This document shows positions 1 to 4,713 of a stretch of DNA of 5,327 nt, in pieces. Position 1 is the stretch's first letter, and every line of letters starts with the position of its first letter. This DNA comes from Parcubacteria group bacterium GW2011_GWD2_43_10 (GTDB lineage Bacteria; Patescibacteriota; Patescibacteriia; Veblenbacterales; UBA10138): NCBI GenBank assembly GCA_000995845.1, contig LCEZ01000050.1:1-5327 (forward strand), given 5' to 3'. The notes below the pieces were generated by a model. It did no database searches and was not told where the DNA came from. It worked only from the letters and a program-made list of their open reading frames with translations. Made by a program: the position numbers and the translations under genes.

Positions 1-279
1 GGTGGTGAAGAAATATTAATGGCCGTCAGCGGTGGATTTATTGAAGTTAAACCAGGCAAGGTCACGGTTTTGGCAGATACTGCCGAGCGAGCGGAAGAAC
101 TGGATGAGCAAAGAGCTGAAGAGGCTAGGACCCGTGCTCATGAACTTATGACCAAGGCTCGCACCGCGGAAAGTACTGATTATGCCGCATTGGCCGCTAA
201 GCTGGAAAAAGAATTGGCTAGATTACGAGTAGTGCGCAAGCACCGCGAACGCAAAGGTTTTGCACCCAGAGTAGAGTAG
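1..279 (+). CDS. atpC: F1Fo ATP synthase epsilon subunit, C-terminal part (5' truncated by window edge)
   Basis: This is the end of the epsilon subunit of the rotary ATP synthase, which sits on the F1 central stalk on the cytoplasmic side of the membrane and can brake ATP hydrolysis. The frame is open from base 1 (GGEEILMAVSGGF), so the Met at 19 is internal; it lies inside the conserved end of the N-terminal beta-sandwich. Diagnostic family sequence follows: AVSGGFIEVKPGKVTVLADTAERAEELD. The rest is charged and helical (RAEEARTRAHELM, then KLEKELARLRVVRKHRERKG), matching the two-helix C-terminal domain, so the inhibitory arm appears complete. The gene ends in TAG. atpC is normally last in atp operons, so the rest of the operon presumably lies upstream. 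No intrinsic terminator is visible after the stop; a promoter for the next gene begins 5 nt later, so read-through is possible. Confidence 0.95.
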   Translation, partial: GGEEILMAVSGGFIEVKPGKVTVLADTAERAEELDEQRAEEARTRAHELMTKARTAESTDYAALAAKLEKELARLRVVRKHRERKGFAPRVE

Positions 280-283
280 GCTA

Positions 284-312
284 TTGACAAATTATTTTAT
301 TAATGCTATTTT
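284..312 (+). promoter_or_regulatory. Sigma70-type promoter for the carbonic anhydrase-like gene
   Basis: A perfect -35 box TTGACA (284-289) is followed after 17 bp by the -10-like TATTTT (307-312). This is preceded by TG one base upstream (304-305), giving an extended -10 (TGCTATTTT). Transcription would start near 319, leaving a leader of roughly 28 nt before the ATG at 347. The element begins only 5 nt after the atpC stop, so the downstream gene probably has its own promoter even if the atp transcript reads through. A 7-bp dyad, CAAATTA (288-294) and TAATTTG (312-318), overlaps the promoter and could be an operator, but in such AT-rich DNA it may be chance. Confidence 0.72.
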
Positions 313-331
313 AATTTGAAAATCAAAAAAG

Positions 332-337
332 AAAGGA
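332..337 (+). promoter_or_regulatory. Ribosome binding site of the carbonic anhydrase-like gene
   Basis: AAAGGA lies 9 nt before the ATG at 347, a good Shine-Dalgarno match and spacing. It fixes the start at MDHNC. Most other genes in the window lack such a clear site. Confidence 0.7.
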
Positions 338-346
338 ACATTAAAA

Positions 347-796
347 ATGGATCATAATTGTAGTACTTTAGTCCTTTGTTGTATGGACTGGCGTTTATCA
401 CCACCCCAAGCCAATTTGGATGAGGTTCTCCTTAAAAATAATATTGTTGAACCTTCTGGCTTTGACAGGGTCATAATTGGTGGAGGTGTTAAAAGTTTAG
501 CGTCTGCTGAAAAAGAAACCGATATTGCTTTTGTCATAAGGCAATTAGATATTGGCGATACGCTTCATCATGTTAAAAAGATGGTTTTAATTAATCATTC
601 AGACTGTGGCGCTTATGGCGGCAGCGCCAGTTTTAAAAGCGTTGATGCTGAGCACCAGTTCCATTTTGAGGAGCTTAATAAAGCCGCCAAGTTAATTAGG
701 ACGAAATATCCTAATATAGAGGTGCAATCATATGTAGCCCATTTGGAGCTGAAAGATCAGAAATGGTCAGTGTACCTTATTAATAAGTTAGGATAA
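347..796 (+). CDS. Compact beta-carbonic anhydrase-like zinc protein
   Basis: The 149-aa product carries the beta-carbonic anhydrase metal signature. The motif C12-M-D14-W-R16 gives a zinc-ligand Cys and the Asp-Arg dyad, and H84-S-D-C87-G gives the other two ligands. In the family these hold Zn2+ and interconvert CO2 and bicarbonate; related enzymes hydrolyse COS or CS2. Between them lie a beta strand and Gly-rich turn (FDRVIIGGGVKSL, 39-51) and a hydrophobic strand (KKMVLINHSDCGAY, 77-90), as expected for the Rossmann-like core. No signal peptide is seen, so it should be cytoplasmic. It is shorter than even the compact bacterial and archaeal types, and Cys12 to His84 is 72 residues, longer than the roughly 55 usual in those. 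The residue after Asp14 is Trp rather than the usual Ser or similar. It has its own promoter and terminator, so it forms a monocistronic unit between atpC and a repair gene. The fold class is well supported; the substrate is not established. Confidence 0.82.
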   Translation: MDHNCSTLVLCCMDWRLSPPQANLDEVLLKNNIVEPSGFDRVIIGGGVKSLASAEKETDIAFVIRQLDIGDTLHHVKKMVLINHSDCGAYGGSASFKSVDAEHQFHFEELNKAAKLIRTKYPNIEVQSYVAHLELKDQKWSVYLINKLG

Positions 797-808
797 AGAA
801 CTTTATAT

Positions 809-840
809 ACGTCTGATTAGTAACAATCAGACGTTTTTTT
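809..840 (+). terminator. Intrinsic terminator after the carbonic anhydrase-like gene
   Basis: A perfect 10-bp stem, ACGTCTGATT (809-818) and AATCAGACGT (825-834), encloses the 6-nt loop AGTAAC. A run of seven Ts (834-840) follows directly. It starts 12 nt after the TAA stop of the carbonic anhydrase-like gene. There is no matching T-tract on the opposite strand, so it acts in the + direction only. Confidence 0.93.
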
Positions 841-848
841 ATTTAGTC

Positions 849-866
849 TAAAATGCTACACTGGAG
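849..866 (+). promoter_or_regulatory. Ribosome binding site of the helicase gene, with a possible weak -10 element
   Basis: GGAG (863-866) lies 8 nt before the ATG at 875 and supports that start. TAAAAT (849-854) could be a -10 box, and TGCTACACT (854-862) resembles an extended -10. No convincing -35 is present, because the expected position falls in the terminator arm and T-tract. A promoter is expected here since a strong terminator sits immediately upstream, but its exact position is uncertain. Confidence 0.45.
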
Positions 867-874
867 CTAGATTT

Positions 875-3800
875 ATGAGCCAAAAGTCTGGTAAAGATAT
901 TCTGCAGGATTTGAATAATGAACAGCAGGCCGCAGTCACACATAGCCAAGGGCCGCTTTTAATCGTGGCTGGGGCTGGTACTGGCAAAACCACGGTGATA
1001 ACCAGGCGGATCGCCTGGTTAATTGAACAAGGCTTGGCTAAACCAGAGGAAATTTTAGCTCTAACTTTTACTGATAAGGCCGCTCAAGAAATGGAAGAAA
1101 GGGTAGATAGGCTACTGCCCATGGGTTATGTAAATGTTTGGGTGTCTACTTTTCACAGTTTTGGCGAAAGGGTGTTGCAGGATTGGGGCTTGGAAATTGG
1201 CTTGCCTACGAATTTTCGGGTATTAACCGTGGCTGAACAATGGATGATGGTGCGTAATAATTTGAGTAAGTTTAATTTGGATTATTACCGACCCTTAGGC
1301 AATCCCACTCGTTTTATTCACGCGCTTCTTACTCATTTTTCTAGGGCAAAAGATGAGGCAGTTTATCCAGCTGAATATCTAAAAGCAGTTGAAGCTAAGC
1401 GTTTAAACAGTGGGGCAGTGGAATATATCAGGAAACCCCACCCTATGGGTAGTCACCCGAAGGGTGAAAAGGTTAAAAATAGGAAAGCAAAATTAAAGAA
1501 ACAGGATTTGCCAGCGGGCGAGGTTGATATGGAAGAATCAGAAGTGGCGCGATTAAGCGAAGTCGCCGAAGCCTATACTATTTATCAGAATTTGTTGCAT
1601 GAAGCTGGAGTGCTGGACTTTGGCGATCTCATCAATTACACGCTTAAACTTTTCCAAGAGCGGCCGCGAGTTTTAGGCCATTACCACCAGCAGTTCAAAT
1701 ATATTTTAGTTGATGAATTTCAGGACACTAATTATGCCCAGTACGAGCTATTAAAAATATTAGCTCAACCCGCCAATAACATCACCGTGGTGGGGGATGA
1801 TGACCAATCAATTTATAAATTCAGAGGTGCTTCCATTTCCAACATTCTTGAATTCAAGCATGATTACCCGCAAGCTCGGGAGGTATTTTTAACCACCAAT
1901 TACCGCAGTTATCAAAATATCTTAGACTCAGCTTATGAATTTATTCAGCTTAATAATCCTAATCGTTTGGAAGTGAAACTGGCAGGCAAGGGTAGATCTT
2001 TATCAAAAAAATTAATTGGCCAAAGGCAGGGACAGGGAATAGTAGAACATGTTTTATATAATAATGTTCAGGATGAGGCTAGGGGAGTGGTTGAGAAGAT
2101 AATTGAACTGCAAAAGAAGAATAAAGTAGATTGGAATGATTTTGCCATTTTAGTCAGAGCTAATTCCCAGGCCGCTCCATTTTTGCAAGCCTTGCGACAA
2201 GCTCAACTGCCTCATACTTATGTGGCTAATCGCGGGCTATATCAGGAAGAGATAGTTATTTCTCTTATTAGTTATTTGAAACTGTTGGATAATTATCATG
2301 AATCAGGTGCTCTCTATCGAGTATTAACTGATGAGCCATTTTCTTTGGGGCAAGATGATTTAGCTAAGCTGTCTTATCAGGCTAATAAACACACCGTTTC
2401 GCTATATGAGGCTTTAAAGCAGGCTACGACCATTGGGGTTAGCACAGCCGGTTTTACCCAAATAAATAAATTATTGGAATTAATAGAAAAGCATACCGCC
2501 GTCGCGCGCCAACACAGCGCCGCTGAGCTTTATGTTATGATAGTGAATGATTTAGGAATAAATGAGCGATTACAGCATCCAGCCGCTGTGCGGGATGCCC
2601 AATTCTTAACTGCTTTTTATCAGCGAGTTCAACGTTATGAAACCGATAGTTCTGATCGCACCTTAGCCGGATTCATGCGTTATTTGGCCTTGGAATTGGA
2701 ATCGGGCGAAGAAGGTGAATTACCACCCGATACTGAAGAAGGCCCGGAAACTGTTAAAGTTGTAACGGTGCATTCGGCCAAAGGCTTGGAGTGGCGCTAT
2801 GTATTCATGGTTCAGTTGGTGGATAAAAGATTTCCGTCAGTGGAGCGGCGTGAGGCTATTGAATTGCCGATTGAACTGATTAAAGAAACTTTACCGGAAG
2901 GGGATATTCATTTGCAGGAAGAGCGTCGGTTGTTCTACGTTGGTTTAACTCGGGCGCGCGACGGATTATTTTTAACGCGAGCCCATGATTATTTTGGTAA
3001 AACCACTAAGCGGCCTTCTCGCTTTTTATTTGAGATGGGCATGGTCAGCGAAGCCGAAATGTCAGCCCCAGCTGGCAAGTTGAAAGTGGTACCGCAATTA
3101 ATTGCTAAATCGCCAGCCAGTTTTAATGTACCTGACAGTTTTTCATTTAGTTCAGTTTCGGCGTTTAAGAAGTGTCCGCTAGAATTTAAGTATCGTTATT
3201 TATTGAAGTTGCCAGCACCAGGTTCGGCTAGTTTAAGTTTTGGTTCAACCATACACAAAACTTTAGAAATATACTTGCGCCGTTGGCAACAGCGCCTAGG
3301 TATAACGCAAGGTGATTTATTTGGCAGTAAAAGTCATAAACCACAATTACCTTCATTGGCGGAATTAAAGCAGATATTTGGTGAATCTTGGATTGATGAG
3401 TGGTATGAATCAGTTGAACAGAAAAAAGATTATCGTGAGAAGCGAGGCCCGGAGCAGTTAGATAATTTTTTCAAAGAAATTAGCCAGCATCCTCCTCGGC
3501 CAAAATATCTTGAATCATTTTTCAAGATTGGTTTTGGTCCTTATAAATTTGTGGGTAAGATTGATCGCATGGATGAAGTGTCCGGTGGGGTAGAAATTAT
3601 TGATTATAAAACTGGAGCCGAACCGGCTAAAGGTTTGGAAAAAGTTGATCGTGACCAGTTGATAATCTACCAAATTGCGGCTGAAGAATTTTTCCGGCAG
3701 CAAGCTGTAAGTGCTCGTTATTGGTATTTACAGCCAAATAGTTTTTCACCTGATTTTGTAGCGGACCAAAAACAACAGGCAGTATTAAAAGTTGAATATC

Positions 3801-3910
3801 AAGAAAAGATTGCTATCATAGTAAAAACAATTGAAAACAATGCATTTGTAGTGGCGCATGAAGACGCGCCTAAGCATGACTGCCATTATGTAAAATTAGG
3901 ATTAGCTTAA
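875..3910 (+). CDS. Single-chain UvrD/PcrA-like SF1A helicase fused to a RecB/AddB-type PD-(D/E)XK nuclease
   Basis: The 1011-aa protein couples ATP-driven 3'-5' DNA unwinding to a nuclease, presumably for DNA end processing in the cytoplasm. Helicase motifs run in order: Q motif LNNEQQAAV (13-21); Walker A GAGTGKT (33-39); Ia LTFTDKAA (63-70); Ib STFHSF (91-96); II VDEFQD (279-284); III VVGDDDQSIYKFRGA (305-319); IV TTNYRS (340-345); V VTVHSAKGLEW (630-640); VI RLFYVGLTRAR (685-695). The C-terminal nuclease starts near 755. It shows H794 (GSTIHKTLE), D897 (GKIDRMD), D910 and K912 (EIIDYKTG), then Q928 and Y932 (DQLIIYQ). The 13-residue D-D spacing matches RecB. The domain order resembles the mycobacterial AdnA and AdnB subunits, but no partner is encoded here. 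Only two cysteines occur (C767 and C1003), so the AddB/Cas4 Fe-S cluster looks degenerate. A Lys-rich segment (about 185-212) lies between motifs Ib and II. Start is supported by GGAG 8 nt upstream. Helicase and nuclease calls are secure; the precise repair role is inferred. Confidence 0.95.
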   Translation: MSQKSGKDILQDLNNEQQAAVTHSQGPLLIVAGAGTGKTTVITRRIAWLIEQGLAKPEEILALTFTDKAAQEMEERVDRLLPMGYVNVWVSTFHSFGERVLQDWGLEIGLPTNFRVLTVAEQWMMVRNNLSKFNLDYYRPLGNPTRFIHALLTHFSRAKDEAVYPAEYLKAVEAKRLNSGAVEYIRKPHPMGSHPKGEKVKNRKAKLKKQDLPAGEVDMEESEVARLSEVAEAYTIYQNLLHEAGVLDFGDLINYTLKLFQERPRVLGHYHQQFKYILVDEFQDTNYAQYELLKILAQPANNITVVGDDDQSIYKFRGASISNILEFKHDYPQAREVFLTTNYRSYQNILDSAYEFIQLNNPNRLEVKLAGKGRSLSKKLIGQRQGQGIVEHVLYNNVQDEARGVVEKIIELQKKNKVDWNDFAILVRANSQAAPFLQALRQAQLPHTYVANRGLYQEEIVISLISYLKLLDNYHESGALYRVLTDEPFSLGQDDLAKLSYQANKHTVSLYEALKQATTIGVSTAGFTQINKLLELIEKHTAVARQHSAAELYVMIVNDLGINERLQHPAAVRDAQFLTAFYQRVQRYETDSSDRTLAGFMRYLALELESGEEGELPPDTEEGPETVKVVTVHSAKGLEWRYVFMVQLVDKRFPSVERREAIELPIELIKETLPEGDIHLQEERRLFYVGLTRARDGLFLTRAHDYFGKTTKRPSRFLFEMGMVSEAEMSAPAGKLKVVPQLIAKSPASFNVPDSFSFSSVSAFKKCPLEFKYRYLLKLPAPGSASLSFGSTIHKTLEIYLRRWQQRLGITQGDLFGSKSHKPQLPSLAELKQIFGESWIDEWYESVEQKKDYREKRGPEQLDNFFKEISQHPPRPKYLESFFKIGFGPYKFVGKIDRMDEVSGGVEIIDYKTGAEPAKGLEKVDRDQLIIYQIAAEEFFRQQAVSARYWYLQPNSFSPDFVADQKQQAVLKVEYQEKIAIIVKTIENNAFVVAHEDAPKHDCHYVKLGLA
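1439..1468 (+). repeat. 15-bp hairpin-forming tandem repeat inside the helicase gene
   Basis: Two adjacent 15-bp units (1439-1453 and 1454-1468) share the pattern CACCC-NNN-GGGT-NNN. Each is also an inverted repeat: ACCC-TAT-GGGT (1440-1450), and TCACCC-GAA-GGGTGA (1453-1467) with a perfect 6-bp stem. They stay in frame and encode HPMGS-HPKGE (residues 189-198), at the start of a Lys-rich, probably flexible segment between helicase motifs Ib and II. The local GC-rich character contrasts with the AT-rich surroundings. It could be a small palindromic element inserted in a coding gene, or a chance product of a low-complexity linker. Confidence 0.6.
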
Positions 3911-3913
3911 TTT

Positions 3914-4204
3914 ATGTTTCAGGATATTAAATCCATTTTACGAAGAAGCTTAAGGCAAAAAGGCATAGATCAGGCGGTAGTAGCTGCTCAAGTAGTTGAG
4001 GCTTTTCGTACCGTGGTAGGTGAGCTCTTGGGTCCGAGGGTGGCTGCTAGCTTGCGTCAGGTGGCTTTAAAAGGGGATACCTTGCAAGTTAGTGCTGGTT
4101 CCTCGGCGCTGGCAGCTGAATTAAGCATGCGCCAAACTGCCATCTTACAGGCCTTGTCTGAGCGCTTTCCTGGTAGTTATTTTAGATTGAAAATTTTTGG
4201 CTAG
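3914..4204 (+). CDS. DUF721/DciA-like protein, probable replicative helicase loader
   Basis: The 96-aa product fits the DUF721/DciA family, whose studied members bind the replicative helicase DnaB and help load it at the chromosomal origin in bacteria lacking DnaC or DnaI. The family pattern is visible as EAFRTVVGELLGPRVAASL (29-47), then KGDTLQVSAGSSALAAEL (53-70), then a helix RQTAILQALSERF (73-85) and a closing strand YFRLKIFG. The usual tryptophan before V-V-G is replaced by F31, and there is no Trp in the protein. It is short, consisting essentially of the DUF721 core. The start lies 3 nt after the helicase-nuclease stop, so the two are almost certainly co-transcribed and probably translationally coupled. 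The nearest SD-like sequence, AGGA (3898-3901), is 12 nt upstream and weak. The family assignment comes from pattern only; function is by homology. Confidence 0.74.
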   Translation: MFQDIKSILRRSLRQKGIDQAVVAAQVVEAFRTVVGELLGPRVAASLRQVALKGDTLQVSAGSSALAAELSMRQTAILQALSERFPGSYFRLKIFG

Positions 4205-4207
4205 ATT

Positions 4208-4247
4208 AAGCCAATTTTAAGGTATAATTTAGTTTAAAAGTTGGCTT
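4208..4247 (+). promoter_or_regulatory. Imperfect hairpin/dyad with a TATAAT -10-like box in its loop
   Basis: AAGCCAA-TTTTAA (4208-4220) pairs with TTAAAA-(G)-TTGGCTT (4234-4247), giving 13 base pairs with one bulged G at 4240. The 13-nt loop (4221-4233) contains a perfect TATAAT (4223-4228). No good -35 lies 16-18 bp upstream, where the sequence is GCTAGA or similar. There is no T-tract after it, so it is not an intrinsic terminator. It may be the promoter of the membrane protein-pheS unit, with the dyad as an operator or 3'-end stabilising structure. Confidence 0.42.
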
Positions 4248-4269
4248 GTCAGACCCATGAAAATTTGCT

Positions 4270-4301
4270 AAAATAAGAAGGTACGAATCTTCTTATTTTT
4301 T
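4270..4301 (+). terminator. AT-rich intrinsic terminator or attenuator ahead of the membrane protein-pheS unit
   Basis: AAAATAAGAAG (4270-4280) is perfectly complementary to CTTCTTATTTT (4289-4299), an 11-bp stem with an 8-nt loop (GTACGAAT). A T-run (4296-4301) overlaps its end. Only two of the stem pairs are G-C, so it is weak by usual standards. It lies 66 nt past the DciA-like stop and just 19 nt before the next ATG. It may end the helicase-dciA transcript, act as an attenuator in the leader of the next unit, or both. Confidence 0.66.
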
Positions 4302-4320
4302 CCTTTTATTTAGCCAAATT

Positions 4321-4710
4321 ATGACCCTCCGGCAATACCTTGCTTGGCTAGCAATTGGCACATTAGTTTCCTGGGGAGCGCTAGTTTTAGTGATGACTTA
4401 TTTAAACCCTCAGACTGCGGGCACAACCGGCTTTCTTTTCTTTTATTTATCACTTTTTTTGAGTTTAGGCGGCACCTTTACGCTTGTAGGCTTTGCTTGG
4501 AGATACTGGCGGCATCGGGATGAAGTTTTATTCAGGCATGTTTCTATGTCTTTTCGGCAAGGTATTTTATTAGCCCTGGCTGTTGTTTTAGCTTCGTGGT
4601 TAAAGACTAATAATCTTTTAACCTGGTGGAATACAGGTTTATTAGTAGTTGGTTTAACTTTATTGGAACTTTTTTGGTTATCAGTCAGGCGCCAATCGCC
4701 GCCAATTTAA
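4321..4710 (+). CDS. Small four-helix integral membrane protein of unknown function
   Basis: I do not recognise a characterised function for this 129-aa protein. Four hydrophobic segments are visible: about 6-27 (YLAWLAIGTLVSW onward), 37-59 (GFLFFYLSLFLSLG onward), 79-96 (QGILLALAVVLASW) and 104-121. The loop between helices 2 and 3 (RYWRHRDEVLFRHVSMSFRQ) and the C-terminal tail (VRRQ) are positive, which predicts both termini and this loop in the cytoplasm; the two outer loops are very short. No catalytic motif or cleavable signal peptide is seen. It ends 3 nt before pheS, implying co-transcription with it. There is no Shine-Dalgarno sequence: the 20 nt before the ATG are pyrimidine- and AT-rich. 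Its coding reality is supported by the clean helix pattern, the charge topology and the tight junction with pheS. A role linked to tRNA synthetase is not implied by sequence. Confidence 0.82.
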   Translation: MTLRQYLAWLAIGTLVSWGALVLVMTYLNPQTAGTTGFLFFYLSLFLSLGGTFTLVGFAWRYWRHRDEVLFRHVSMSFRQGILLALAVVLASWLKTNNLLTWWNTGLLVVGLTLLELFWLSVRRQSPPI

Positions 4711-4713
4711 ATT

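Noticed and set aside
19..21. ATG at 19 as the start of atpC
   Set aside because: The frame is open to base 1 and the preceding residues GGEEIL match the conserved epsilon-subunit sequence, so this Met is internal.
352..537. Minus-strand 61-aa open frame overlapping the carbonic anhydrase-like gene
   Set aside because: It lies wholly opposite a gene with clear zinc-binding motifs, promoter, ribosome site and terminator, and its translation shows no family pattern.
3515..3703. Minus-strand 62-aa open frame inside the helicase-nuclease gene
   Set aside because: It is opposite the conserved nuclease motifs (GKIDRMD, IIDYKTG) and has no own signals; it is a shadow frame.
4257..4271. Tiny frame ATG-AAA-ATT-TGC-TAA as a possible leader peptide of the pheS unit
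   Set aside because: Only four codons, no Shine-Dalgarno, and no Phe codons, so it cannot act like the known Phe leader peptide.
4205..4320. T-box riboswitch ahead of pheS
   Set aside because: No T-box consensus, specifier stem or long leader; the gap is only 116 nt and holds just two simple hairpins.
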